The notes: generated by a model not told the origin, from the sequence alone. Shown: positions 24,001-36,600, numbered from the stretch's first letter. The stretch: DNA of 64,000 bases from Sipunculus nudus (GCA_026874595.1 CM049317.1:13508882-13572881); one strand, 5' to 3'. Translations and numbers: made by a program.

Positions 24001-24960
24001 TTTGTACAGGTCAATTATTCCCCTCATTATTAGGAGTCATAAGACTCTAATATCATATATGCAGTTAATTTGTCAGGCTGGTATGGAGAAAATTTGTTGG
24101 TTCAATAACAAAAGATCTGAAAAAGCCCGTTATGGAACATGTTTTCTTTGTTTTCACAGGTCCGCCAATTCCAGACCAGTGTAGCTCAGAGGGACATTGA
24201 CCAGGCTGCAAAATACATCGGTGCAGGAGCTGCCACAGTAGGAGCCGCTGGATCAGGTTTGTTCTTACCTTTGACCAGTTGTGTGGTAGCTCATACATGT
24301 AGTTTTATTGCACAAATGAATAAAAGGCATAGCAGAAATTGCAAGTGGGGATCATGGCCATTTTCTCTTAGATACTGTGGTTGCCTTTTTGTTAGCGAGG
24401 GTTTTAATTTGTGATATTCGCGAATTGTAAATATGAAACCATCAGAAATGAGATGCCTTATAACTTAGATGATCAAGAGGGGATGATGTTATCACACCTG
24501 TGGAAACATGGTTCCTTAATCAGCAACATAATCTGTAGATGGTATTGTAACTGGTCAATGCAAACACATTATAACAAATGTAACAGAAATAAATGAGATA
24601 GTGTGTGATTTATTCATAACATATTGTAAAAACAAAAACTGGTGTATCTAGATTTTTATTTTTTTTTTTGGTGCAATCGCGAAAATGAAACCCTTGTAAA
24701 AAGTTTGAAATGAAAGATATTTGACTATTTTAAATGTATATTCCGTAATGTGTGACACACCAATATTTTCATGACTTTATTGTTTGTGTGTTTCAGGAGC
24801 TGGTATCGGAAGCCTGTTCGGCAGTTTTGTTATCGCCTATGCTAGGAACCCATCCTTGAAGCAGCAGCTCTTTTCATATGCCATCCTGGGATTCGCCTTG
24901 TCTGAAGCCATGGGTCTCTTCTGTTTAATGATGGCTTTCCTTATCCTCTTCGCTTTCTAA
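18040..24960 (+). CDS. ATP5MC: ATP synthase F0 subunit c precursor, four coding exons
   Basis: Joining 18040-18084, 20225-20371, 24160-24256 and 24797-24960 gives 453 nt, 150 aa plus TAA. The first about 75 residues are an Arg/Ser/Thr/Ala-rich mitochondrial presequence ending in QFQTSVAQR. The mature protein begins [20 protein letters not shown] and has the usual 75 residues: a Gly-rich first transmembrane helix ([17 protein letters not shown]), the polar loop [11 protein letters not shown], and a second helix with the proton-carrying glutamate in ALSEAMGLF. It forms the rotor ring of mitochondrial ATP synthase in the inner membrane. Vertebrates have three paralogues (ATP5MC1-3) differing in presequence; which one this corresponds to cannot be assigned. 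Confidence 0.97.
18085..20224. other. ATP5MC intron 1
   Basis: 2.1 kb, AT-rich. No repeat family or additional exon recognised. Confidence 0.6.
20225..20371 (+). CDS. ATP5MC: ATP5MC coding exon 2 (presequence)
   Basis: Exactly 49 codons, phase 0 on both sides. Acceptor TTTTTCAG, donor GTGAGT. Encodes [20 protein letters not shown] and further Thr/Ser/Asn-rich leader ending NTLASQ. Being symmetric it could be skipped without changing the frame of the mature protein. Confidence 0.88.
20943..20990. repeat. Three tandem copies of a 16-bp repeat
   Basis: CAACATGATCTTCGTC twice, then a third copy with two substitutions. Confidence 0.8.
23034..23866. mobile_element. Solo LTR (833 bp) with 4-bp target duplication
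   Basis: Begins TGTTACGGA and ends TCTGTAACA (short inverted TG...CA termini), flanked on both sides by GAGC (23030-23033 and 23867-23870). Contains TATA-like CTATATAAG near 23460 and AATAAA motifs near 23278 and 23846. There is no gag/pol, primer-binding site or second LTR nearby, so it is a solo LTR. The termini and a 4-bp duplication fit the Ty3/Gypsy group, by inference. Confidence 0.68.
24160..24256 (+). CDS. ATP5MC: ATP5MC coding exon 3 (cleavage site, first helix)
   Basis: Encodes [20 protein letters not shown] then [12 protein letters not shown]. The processing site is probably between AQR and DID, as in vertebrate orthologues. Acceptor TTTTCACAG, donor GTTTGT. Confidence 0.95.
24257..24796. 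other. ATP5MC intron 3
   Basis: 540 bp, AT-rich. Nothing recognised. Confidence 0.6.
24797..24960 (+). CDS. ATP5MC: ATP5MC coding exon 4 (loop and second helix)
   Basis: Encodes [20 protein letters not shown] through ALSEAMGLF to LILFAF and TAA. It carries the essential carboxylate and the F1-facing loop. Near-identical to other animals, as expected for this protein. Confidence 0.96.
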
Positions 24961-25316
24961 TTCGTGTGGACTTTAGGGTTATCTATATTCCAAGAAACAC
25001 CACAAGACTTGATAACCAAATCGTCTTTTAGGTAAAAAAAGGTTTGAAATTGACCGTAGACCAACTGGACTTGTTATACACAAAGTATAATTATATCTTG
25101 AGCGACCATGTACAAGGCATTTAAATAAGGGTACCTTGTGCCGGCCTGTATATGTCATAGTGTATCATGTTGGGGTATTTATCCACACGGGGCACAAGTG
25201 CTGTACATTTTGCATTAACAGTTTGAATGAACTGATAAGGGGAGTTTACCATCACCGGGTTGACAGTGTGAGGTCTTGAACAGATTTACAGGAGCACTGT
25301 TGCGAGTTGCTGACAG

Positions 25317-25322
25317 AATAAA
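25317..25322 (+). promoter_or_regulatory. Candidate ATP5MC polyadenylation signal
   Basis: AATAAA in GACAGAATAAAGTGTTG, 357 nt after the stop codon and followed by T/G-rich DNA. It is the first canonical signal downstream. Confidence 0.6.
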
Positions 25323-27654
25323 GTGTTGATCATATCATCTTGCTTACTTTGGTTGAGTACCAGTGATTGGTTGTGAAGGATTGTGATGTATCAGTTTGTA
25401 TCTTAAAATATGCAGTGTGGGCTTGAGCGCCAGCAATAGTAAATGAGTGTTGTGATGTACTTTATGCATTTTTGCAGTGTGTACAATACTGCAGAAGAAA
25501 AAATAGATTTTGGGTCATTTTGCTGTGATCACCATTAGTAGTGTCCTATTTCCCTAACGAGTGTTCTATGTGATTTACAGGCGTAGTCTCTAATAAAGAC
25601 CTTACTAAATTGAGGAAAGGGGAAAATTCTGCTTGCCTTTTGAATGAGCTCAACAAAATATTAGAATTTTCCTACTAAGTTTTAACAATTTTGAAAATAA
25701 AACTCTTGGTCTGTCAAAAATCTGCATAATGTGGAGTGTAGGGGTAACAGATGGAAGCCCTGAAATTTTAAGACTAGATTGGCATTGATTTAGCAGCAAA
25801 AAAAAACAGGCCCCCCCCCCCCCCTTGGGACATCCCAAAACATAAGGGGTTAAATATGCACTACTCAAAACAATGAGAGGGGAAGTGACATAATCATTGA
25901 AGCAGTTGGGCAGGTGGCTGGAGGAATGACCCCTGTGCCATTACACTCGTCTGCTGTTTCCAGCCCCTCTTTATCAGCATGTAAATAATTTAAATATTAG
26001 TTATACTTTATATGCATTGAGCATTTAAAGCACTTTTGTCAGTGTGGTACCTTCAGTTGGGGGGGGGGGGGCGACAAGGCTGGATGATCAAAGAACAATC
26101 CATTAATAATTTGAGTTAAATTGGAAAATTACAATATACTTTTGATTCCACCATTATGATGACAGTGATTCATTTGTATTCGGGTATGAGGGTAATTTAT
26201 TAAGCCATTAACCAGGAGACCCTGTATAAATTCGGTGGGACAATGACAGCTTTATTAGGATACATTCTGGTGGGGGTATCCAATCTATGTACTGTCTAAC
26301 CCCAAGAACGACTTGAAGCAATCTTTATAATACAAGACTCCAGAGACGACCACTGAACCATATCAGGGCTCCTGCCAGGTTCCTGAAGAAATAAATTAGG
26401 AGTTTTCAACAGAGCAGCATCTGAAGGGCTGTATTTATATGACTGCAACAATACTCTCACAAATATACAAAATATTTGAACATGTTCAGTTACAGGTCTC
26501 TGTGATGAGAATTATTCAGTAATAACAGTTTTTCCATACATGAAGTAGACTAGGCAGGATATCAGAAAATATACTTATTTAAAGTTCTGGGGCATATCAT
26601 GTTAATGCACGGCATACAGTCTAATCAAGGGAAATGTTATAGCCATTTGTTTAAACATCAGAATTACTGGATAATAAACACAAGTTGTCATGAAACCAAC
26701 AATTGTTAAACCTTTTGGTCCATTTACCAGGTAGGCATACATCAGATTTAGATTCAGAACCTTTCATTACCCCTGAATAGACTACATGCCATGCATTAAC
26801 AAGATTTGCCTCCAGGATCAAAGATTTTTGTAAAAATAACCCTGTCTAATTGTGCAATTGTAAAATAAAGGAAATTTTGTTCTATATTCTGGAAAATATA
26901 GGAAATTATTGGAGACAAATTTCTTCATAGGAAAATGAAGGAAAGTTTATATAGGAAATAACAAAATCCACAGTCTGTGGAAGCCCTGTCATATAGGAAC
27001 CAGGACCCATCCCCACTGCTGCACTTGCATGACACCCAGACATTATTGACATACAAATAAAGAAAGGACTGATGTCAACATGCAATATATAAAGCACATT
27101 TTCCTTTTTTTATTCCTTTAAATGTATTAACTATAAACTTGTATGTACAAAACACAGAACCTTAAACATACAACATGAACTGTCTGACCTGAAGAAAATG
27201 TTCTGGTATTTAAAGCTCTTCAAATAAGCCCTTAATGTAGGTCAGCAGTCCTAAATCTGGTGATCTTTGCAGCCCATACACACAAAACTGAAGTCATCTC
27301 ACAAACAAGAAATGATTATCAAACAGAGAAAAGCATTTTTAACCACACAGTGGTGCCGTGTTGTTATATACATGATTGGTTACATCTCTTTAGATTATGA
27401 CTTCAAGCATTTGTTCCTTGTTATTAGTAACATCTGTACCTAAATGTTATATCATGCACAGACCAACAGGACAATGTATTATAAGTTTCGCTTTTTAAAA
27501 AAGTTTTTCTGATGAAACAAAATAAAATATTTGTATCAACAGTTGGGACAATGCCATGTGAATTACAATTAATAATAATATATATATAATGGTAAAGTAA
27601 ATATAAAAATCTGAATTCAATTAAAGTCATCTCATTGTAACATACGTTAATTTA

Positions 27655-27806
27655 TCATGAACTTAGTCATGTGACAATAAATTTGGTCACATCATGTGAC
27701 CAAATAACTGGTCATGTGACCATATATTCCAAATATCTGGTCATGTGACCATATATTTGGTCATCTGACCATATATTTGGTCATGTGACCATATATTTGG
27801 TCATCT
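27655..27806. repeat. Minisatellite of TCATGTGACC(A) units
   Basis: An irregular array with a 20-bp unit, TGGTCATGTGACCATATATT, in its better conserved half and more diverged copies upstream. TCATGTGA (or the variants TCATCTGA and TCACATCATGTGA) occurs about eight times. Each TGGTCATGTGACCA is close to a palindrome around a CATGTG E-box. Confidence 0.8.
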
Positions 27807-29614
27807 GATAGGCTCATCCTCAATCAGCTGATCTAAGCAGCAGTGACATGCAGTTAGATTTCTGGTATATTCATTTGCAATAATAAGGATCACACCCAAC
27901 GAAGTCTGCTCAATTTACTTTGAAACAAAATAAGGTTTAATTACAAATTTTTCACATTAAATAGCTAACAAGCAAGCAAGCAAAAATATTACTATATTTT
28001 CCATTATATAAATCTCAAAATCAAAAGTTTGCTAATAAAATAAATCAACTTTACAAACTTGGTGATTCAAACATGTTGACTTTTATCATTTCTCCAATAT
28101 ATCAAACAATCTTTTTTATTTGTGATAAGTATTTCTTTCAGGTTTACTTTTATTGTGTTCAGCTAGTGAAGCCTTCATATCAATGTGACTAATACATGCA
28201 TGTCTAAACATGTTTTTCACTGCCAATATATTTTTACAAATGAATTTTATGAAAAATACCATGTGGTACATACTGTTGACGTAATTTCATCTGGAAATTT
28301 AAAAGCATAACTGTCTCATATGTACTCCGTGTAATGTATGCCTGTGGATGAAAAGCTGCTTTATCAGTTATATCAAATTCTAAATGCATTCGGAAAATAA
28401 ATATATTGGGATTTGTAATACTCTCTGAGCCACAAATTTGAATATTTTGCTTTATTTTGAATTTATGATATTTATAATGTATCAAAAGTTGATTCAACAT
28501 AAATTAGAGCAGCAGTCTAATCCTACAATAGATACCCCAGCAAGGATCCCAATCAAATTTTCCTGTTTCTGCAGTGTTACTGTTCACAAACAGTTCACAG
28601 GAGAGCAGACAAATTCCTGCCTTAAAAAATATATAATTTATACTTATTCTCTGGGTGACATGCTAATAAAGTAGTGTGTATATTCCTTTCTTATTAATTA
28701 CACCCATTCAACCTGGCCATGCAAATCAATGAGAGCAGTCAAGTGAACTGGGTACAAACTATGGCTATCAATGCTTCATATCTGTTTACTTGCAATATAT
28801 TTACCAACAACTATTGTGAGAGGGAGAGCAAGTGAGAATCTGGATGGAGTGTATAAAGTGACATCTGGTGGTCACTGAAAAGAACTTGTGAGAAATTCTG
28901 ATACAAGTGCATACAAAATAGCTATGGAATTAGTAATCACCAAATACAAAAGAATACCTGGCAATGTTTTATAAGGAAGAATCTGCTTGATAATATATTA
29001 AACACCTGGCAGGTCAATCAGAGAATAAACAGTGTTGTGTCAAGACAGTAGAATCCAGATTTTACATATAAAATATTCATATTTACATATTTAGATAGCA
29101 ACCCTTGAAAATTTCTTTCCAATAGAAAGCACTCCTCAACTACAACCCAATCTGATCACAAGAAGTGCACCCTGGGAAAAAAGTGCTCAGTCACATGATA
29201 TCAGAATAAGTGCATTATGGGAAATAAGTGTTTAGTCAAGTGATTGCATGAACTCTGATGCATTATGGGAACACCATCCTCAGACATTTTAATATAACAT
29301 GGCTTGCCTGTTCAAGCCCTGCCTACACTGTTCAGACTCAAGCTACTCAAGTTATATTTATACTCAGTTTAAGGTACTCAGTCTTAGCTGCTCTTTTGAA
29401 CATCTTCAAAATATCTTTCTTATCTAGGTACTTGTTTAACAAAGATCAGTGGTGGACACAGACACACATCTATGGTACCCGCACTGGAGCACTCGTTTTA
29501 AACTCAAAGATTGGTTTCATGCTCTTAGGATAACGTGGCATATCTCTAACAAATTTCTGAGTTCTGTATGAATTATTTTATACCTCTGACACATGATACA
29601 GATATGTACAGCCA

Positions 29615-29620
29615 TTTATT
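29615..29620 (-). promoter_or_regulatory. Candidate polyadenylation signal of the SR-cyclophilin gene
   Basis: AATAAA on the minus strand about 875 nt below the stop codon. If used, the whole GAGCAG repeat lies in the 3' UTR. Other signals further away are equally possible. Confidence 0.35.
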
Positions 29621-29784
29621 TATCATGATCCTTATAAGATCCTAATTATAAATAGCTCATTTTAAGTAATTTCGACATGCGACCAGTGACATCTGGGTTT
29701 TAGTGTATACGCAAAATGGCAGAATGTGAGAATCTATCTGCGGTGAAGAGTGGAAAAACTTTTTTTTTTTACCATGCCCATATC

Positions 29785-30475
29785 CCAAAATCATAGTAGG
29801 AAACCTAAATTAAGCTGACCAGTTTATGATACCAATAAGAGCATCTCTTCATAACCACCGAAACCTGCATTAATAGATCTATCAAAAATTCAAATCAGAC
29901 CAGTCATAAGATCCTGTTATGATACCAATATGAACAGCTCTTAGATACCAATGTGGTAACATCAGGTTACCCTCACCTGAGCTGACATCTCTGTGATCAC
30001 AATATGAGAATCTCATGATGAGTAGCAAAGACTGGGCTATAAGGTTAGGGATTCTCATCTGAGCAGTTCTGGTATCCTCCTATGATATCAATTTGAGTAG
30101 CTAATTCTGAGCAGATTAACCTGATACGACAAAATATGACCAGCTCATACTTAGCAACTTAAATTGCGCTGAAAGAACAGTTATCTTTGTCAGAGCAGTT
30201 CTATGAGTAGCTTATACTGAGCAGCAAACTCTTAATTTGATCCTCCAGTAATTCCAATATGAGCTGCTCATAAATGAGCAGCTTAACAGGCTGACAGGTG
30301 CAAATATTCCAGACTGAGCAGTTCTGTGATCCCAATAGGAGTAGCTCATAATGAGTCACTTTTTTGTCTGAGCTGAAAGATCAAATATCCCATTCTGAGT
30401 AGGCTTGCTTTTATGTGCTAGCCAGAACAATCCCAGATCCTTCACAGCTGCTCAGATCTGAGTAACTGTCATCTT
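29785..30475. repeat. Degenerate tandem repeat rich in GAGCAG/GAGCAGCTC
   Basis: Phrases of the type CCAATATGAGCAGCTCATA and TGAGCAGTTCTG recur with substitutions over about 690 bp, spaced by roughly 40-115 bp. It ends immediately before the SR-cyclophilin stop codon, so it probably belongs to the 3' UTR. Confidence 0.5.
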
Positions 30476-30493
30476 ATCCTTGCTCTGTTGCCC

Positions 30494-30653
30494 TCAATCT
30501 GAATCAGAACTGCTCCTTGATCTTCTCTGGCTTCGACTGCGACTGGATGAGCTGCTGCTGCTGGATCGGTTTCGGGATCGTTTTCTGGAAGCTGACGATC
30601 TTGAGGAGCTACTGGATCCACTTGATGATGACCTTGACCTTCTGCTTATCCGG
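30494..30653 (-). CDS. PPIG: SR-cyclophilin terminal exon
   Basis: 160 nt from acceptor ATATAG to TGA at 30496..30494. Encodes RISRRSRSSSSGSSSSSRSS, then ASRKRSRNRSSSSSSSRSRS and QRRSRSSSDSD. The acidic Ser-Asp end after a pure RS run is a plausible natural C-terminus. Confidence 0.85.
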
Positions 30654-33600
30654 CTATATTAAAAACAACATATAAAACATATTTCATTTTTTTAATTAAA
30701 ACAAAATTTAAACAACTGAAATAAATAAACCAAGATATTTCATCACACAATTTACTTCTAACATATGTAATTTCTCTACCTTATAAACAAATGTACATTT
30801 TAACAAGGCCTCCAGGCCTAATGCAAACCTGTGCAATGGGATATAGATCAGGTATAATGATTCCATGCTGAACCATTCCTTTTGAAGTACATGTGTGACA
30901 TGTATATATGTACAATGCAACTACTAAACATTTTAGACCCAAGTAATAGCACCAATTACACAAATGTCACTCAGGCCTGTCAAAGGTAAATCACAGAGAA
31001 AAAGAGTAAATGCTCCTGTAAAAAAAACAGATGTCTTTGAAATAAAGAGTGAAAAGAGTAAAATTAGCTTCAATTCCCTATCTTTTATTCACACACTGAA
31101 TAAAGATGTGCTTTTCATAGCACAACTGTATATGTGTATTGATGATTATCATTCCAAAGTCAGGAATATTCATGAAGCACATCCCAATTCATATAGATAA
31201 GAGCATTTTTCACATGTTGTGACACATAGTGGACATTTGCACACAAAAAAAAAATGGTCTTGGTCTTACTGGACTATTAAAGCAAAAGAGAAATAGTATA
31301 CATTGGAAAATCTTTCATGAAAAAAAGAGAGAAAAAATAGTGCTGCTGAAATAGAGTGAAAAATGAGTAATTAACGTCATTTTTAGGAAATCCTCAAAAA
31401 AAAGAGTGACTCTAAAAGAGAGTGATTTGGCAGGCCTGGTCACTCCTGATATACTGGCATGGATGTACACATACTACACAACACAAAATGATTGTAGTTA
31501 GCACCACCAAACCACTCTTGGGCTATGTTCACAGATGCACGCAACCCTAAAACAAATGTATGTGGCACCCGAAGTCATGTATACAACTAAACTATCCGAG
31601 ATGATGAACATGCATCATTTCAGGCTGATATGTCAAATCGCTCCTGAGAAATAAGCAGGTACATACATTGTGCAAAATTTATTGTAGATTGTGCCACCAG
31701 TCTGGTATACAATGATGCTACTTGAGATGTATACATATGCAAAATTTAGGTAGATATATCAGATCCCTCCTGAGAAATAAGCAGGGACATACACTGTGTA
31801 AAAATTACAGCAGGTGGCACCACCAGTTTTGTATACAACAAAGCTGTTCGTTATGTATATGTCAGAGACGAGATTGAAATCCAGGCGGATTTTAAATTCA
31901 CCTAGACGAGATTGCGATTGTGATCTCGCCTAGGCGAGATTGCAGTTGTGATCTCTGCTAGACAGATTTTAAACTTGCCTAGACGAGATCACAATCGCAA
32001 TCTCGCCTAGGCGAGATTAAAATCCATCATGGAGCAGGCCATGATTTTAATCTCGCCTAGGCGAGTTTAAAATCTGTCTGGTGTCATCCAGGCGAGTTTA
32101 AAATCTGCCTGATATCACTTGGGCGAGTTTAAAATCTGCCTAGGCGAGATTAAAATAGTGATCTGATCTAATTTCCCAATAAATTATGCATTGTAATTGA
32201 CTTATGAAAGATGTTTTCAGTCAGATTTTCAATATTTTAACACTGAATGGTTACGTATAGTTCACAAGTAATATATTTATTAATATTTACAGATTATATT
32301 ATTAATTAAATAATTAACATTAATTTAGGAAATGGAATATTTTATATTATATATTTTTTATTAATATGGTTATGTATAGTTCACAAGTAATATATATTTA
32401 ATATTATTTACAGAATATTATAATATTTATGTAATAATTAACATTAATTTTTTTTATTTTATATTTTTATTTATAAACTATGTAATAAGAAACTTACATT
32501 GGTATTGTATATGGCATATTCAAATGATATATGATGCGGGCTGCTGCTGATTATTTACATAATAATTTTGTTGTCAATATTAATTTGAAGGGAACCTGGT
32601 ATTAGTAATATTAGTAATGTAGTATTTTAAAAAGACAAAAGGAACATAGCTCATTTATTTTTTATCAATATAATTCAATGCATGTTCACATGCATAAATG
32701 ATCTATTACTCTATGAATCTAGAAATCATATTTTTTCTGATACGATATATAATACTGTCCAAAAAAAGGCAGTTATCTTGTAATACAGTCTACATAAATA
32801 TTGAAGCTTCACAAAATGCCTCACAAAACATTAAAAAAAAAGATCAGAAGAATATTATATACATTATAAGAAAAGACAAAATAAGACAAAGAAATATTCA
32901 CTTGCATACATCTGTGTATCAACTTTTACCTTTTCTCATATGATGTTTAATTACCTAAAAAATGGATGGTGTATCAAAGTCCATCATAAATACTGATACC
33001 CTGCATATTTTGTACCATAAGTGTACATGTTTTGAATTTTGAGTGTTGAATACCTGGGTGAAAAGAAACATTTGAACTAGATCAACCAACTAATTTGTTC
33101 TGTTTGTCCTGTAAGAATTATCAAATAGGATGATTGTTTATGTTTATGTGTAATATACTCATTAAATAGTGAAGTAATAGCTATCTAAACTAATCTATCT
33201 ATCTGTCTATCTATCTATCTATGATTGATTCAATATGCAACTGGATGACTTTTTCCCCCAGATTTGCTCTTCATAATATCTCATAAGTGTGCTTCAATAT
33301 ACCTCTTGTTACTCTCTAATTGCCATATATTTAAATACAATTACAAATTATTTTTTTGTAAAAATTATTAGTGATATTTACAATCCCAAGGTTGTTAAGA
33401 AAACTGGAGAAAAAAAATAAAGATTAATTAATGTTTAGCAAATAACTGGTATGATAAGGATGCTGTAGACCACATGAAACACATCAAAGGTTCAAATAAT
33501 AATCAAATATCTATTTCATAATTCTGTTTCCAAAATTAATGTTAATTATCACATGAATAATTATTACATTACTGTAAAAAAGTTAATTATTACATTAATA

Positions 33601-36600
33601 CTATAATATGCTGTAAATATTAATAAATATATTACCTTTTAACTATATATAACCATTCAGTGTTAAAATATTGAAAATCCGACTGAAAACATCTTTCATA
33701 TGTCAATTACAATGCTTAATATATTAGGAAATTAGATCAGATCACTATTTTAATCTCGCCTAGGCAGATTTTAAACTCGCCTAAGTAATATCAGGCAGAT
33801 TTTAAAATCGCCTGGATGACACCAGATGGATTTTAAACTCGCCTAGGCGAGATTAAAATCATGGCCTGCTCCATGTTGGATTTTAATCTCGCCTAGGCGA
33901 GATTGCGATTGTGATCTCGTCTAGGCGAGTTTAAAATCTGTCTAGCCGAGATCACAATTGCAATCTTGCCTAGGCGAGATCACAATCGCAATCTCGTCTA
34001 GGCGAATTTAAAATCCGCCTGGATTTCAATCTCGTCTCTGACATATATATGCACAATTTCAGGCTTATATATATATATCAAATCCCTTCTGAGAAATAAG
34101 CAGGGACTTTCACTGTGCTAAAAGCATTGTAAGTGGTAACACTAGTCTTGTGTACAAGAACGCCATCAGAGATGAATGACCGATGACTCCCGCACAGAAA
34201 AGGTCAATGCAGGTGGGGCCACCAATATCTCAATTTCAAATAGGACTCATATGGCTAACATTGGCATAAAATTTGGTGATGATAGCTCCAGCCGTTTCTG
34301 AGATTGTAATTTTAGTATCCCTTTTTGGACAGATGACTAAGTTCAGCTTCATGTAACTTGGCCAAAAATCACTGAACTGGAACCATTCGAATAAACTTGA
34401 GAGAGATTGTTCCTGGGATGATTTTTGTGAAATACTGGACAATTTTGCTGAACAATTTTGTTGAAGAAAATTTTTAAAGGTTTCTTTAGCTTTTTCCCTA
34501 TAAAATCTATGGAAATGCAGACAGCAAAAACTATAACAGGATTCATAGTCACCTGTCACCAAAAAATCTAATACTGACTTAGCCTATTATTCTTTAAAAA
34601 GAATTAATTTAAATTAAATGGTGATAGTAACACAATGTCATCATAGAATGAATATGCAACAGGGTTTCACGGAGTTGCCGGCAAACCAAAATGGTAATTT
34701 TTTCACAAGCCTTTAGTTTACCAAACAGACACCAGGCAGCGCTTCTATTATAAACCTTGTGCTCAGAGTACATAACCTGCCGCCATCGAAATCACATGCT
34801 GCTGGTGGGCTACATCTACAGCTGTGTACCAAAATTCAAGGTTTTATTTCAGGTGTACATTGAAAACCCCCCACAAAGTTTTCCAGGACCTGGAAAAACT
34901 ATTTTGAATAAACATGAGTATTCCAGGTTTCCAGGTTGAGTACGAACCCTGATATAAGCAAATCCGATAGTTTTTGAGATGACTGATTTTTTGCATATAA
35001 TTTGAAGGTGCTAGCTCCTGCTGTTTTTGAGATAGTATGGGTTAACATACTGATGAAGCCAAACCACTGCATAAGCTCACAGGTTCCCTAAAAATTCTGA
35101 GGTTGTATTATGTTTTTTTTATGGTAAATGTACATACAAGTTTACTTTTATAAAGTATGCACTTCGAGAAAGCAGAAAACTTCTCTTGTGGAACCGAATA
35201 ATCAGTACTTTCCATACAGCAAGGATAACTTCTTTCAATTTCACTTTATTGACTCTTAAAAAGAGGGCATGGACATGGGCAGGAATTTGGGAAAGATTGT
35301 GGAGACATAATGCTTAATAATTTCTGAAATTTTATAGGATCCCATAGATGTGAGGATAACACAAGGATAGCATGGGGAAACATCTACCTTCAGTAGAGAT
35401 CAGTTAATATCCAATATTTGTAGATGCTTGGAAGTTTATCATGACATATCTCCATTTGTTGCTATGGTCTTGCAATATCTAATGATGGTTCTTTGAATTT
35501 ATGTCATCAGCAGGGGCAGATAGAGGACTAAAAGAAAAGGGAGAAGGGGGGGGGTAACACCCTGGCAGAGTTGAATAAGTGTGCTGGGACTGCTAGCAGG
35601 CTTTACAACGTATCTATCACCTGCAGAAATAGAGAAAACAAGGCACGACAAAGTGGAGCATCCCTCACACAGGAGCATACTTAGACTGGGTGCATTACTG
35701 ACAGTGTGAAAATCAGGGGGACAGTTCTGTGACCTCTGAAACTGTGACCTCAGTGTAGATAGGGTTCTTCCTCTATAATGAAAAAATTTGGCCAAAAATG
35801 CGTTCACAAACTTTTTCAAGAAGTGGGCCCTGAGACCTTGACCTCAAAATAAATAGGATTCTTCCTCCATGGGTAGTTGAGCTGTATGTGAAGGATTGAA
35901 GGTTTGGAAAGAAAACTTTGGCTTATAATACACCCACAAAAAAGATGTCCTGTAGCCTTGACCTATGACATCCTGACCTCAAAATTGATAGAGTTCTTCA
36001 ATGGATAGTTGAGCTATATGTGAAAGATGAAAAGTTTTGGTCAAATCGTTTGGCACAAAACGCATCCTAGCCATTTCTGGTGAATGGACTGAAGGACTGA
36101 TGCAAGAATGGAGGTGTTACTCTCCTGCAAGTTTGTTGCAAAGTGGATAATACAGGGTGTAAGATGCGAATTTGGTGGGATTTTTTTTTGTCAAGTGAGA
36201 TTTTCTTTCTTCTATTTTTCATATATTTAGGTAAAAAAAGGAAGGAATGCATACACTGCATCCCCACCCCCCTAAATCCATCCCTGATCAGGTTATCAAT
36301 AGGTTGTAGTAGAATACATCAGAATATGAAAAACAGTCACTTATATTTCATTTGTGTGTGAACATGCCTTTGGCAATTTAAGGAAATACAGATGATATCT
36401 AAACCTGAGGATCACTAGTGATGATAAAGAGACCATAACAAACCTGGTTTTAGTGGGTTGTCTTGGAGATCTGCTTCGTCGCTGTGGAGATGACCTTCTC
36501 CTTGGTGATCGGCTTCTTGTCCTTGACCTTCTCTGTTGTCGTGGTGATGGCCTACGTCTTATAGGAGACCTGTACCAGTTGGTTTATGTCAGTGTTAATA

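Larger units (their letters stand above)
20372..24159. other. ATP5MC intron 2
   Basis: 3.8 kb. Holds a 16-bp tandem repeat, a half-copy of a Tigger-like MITE around 22204-22226, and a solo LTR. The remainder shows nothing recognisable. Confidence 0.6.
24961..30493. other. Intergenic region between the convergent ATP5MC and SR-cyclophilin genes
   Basis: Contains both 3' UTRs, homopolymer tracts (C at 25811-25824, G at 26059-26071), an E-box minisatellite at 27655-27806 and a degenerate GAGCAG-rich repeat at about 29785-30475. No gene seen; the short ORFs have no protein-like features. Confidence 0.6.
30654..36443. other. SR-cyclophilin last intron (5.8 kb)
   Basis: Carries a hAT-like MITE, family B sequence interrupted by the 2.2-kb foldback element, a TCTA microsatellite at about 33190-33222, and a degenerate repeat at 35727-36060. 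No further exon seen. Confidence 0.6.

Noticed and set aside
31861-34042. CRISPR-like array or prokaryotic regulatory array
   Set aside because: The palindromic modules are not equally spaced direct repeats with unique spacers, and the whole is an inverted pair in an animal intron.
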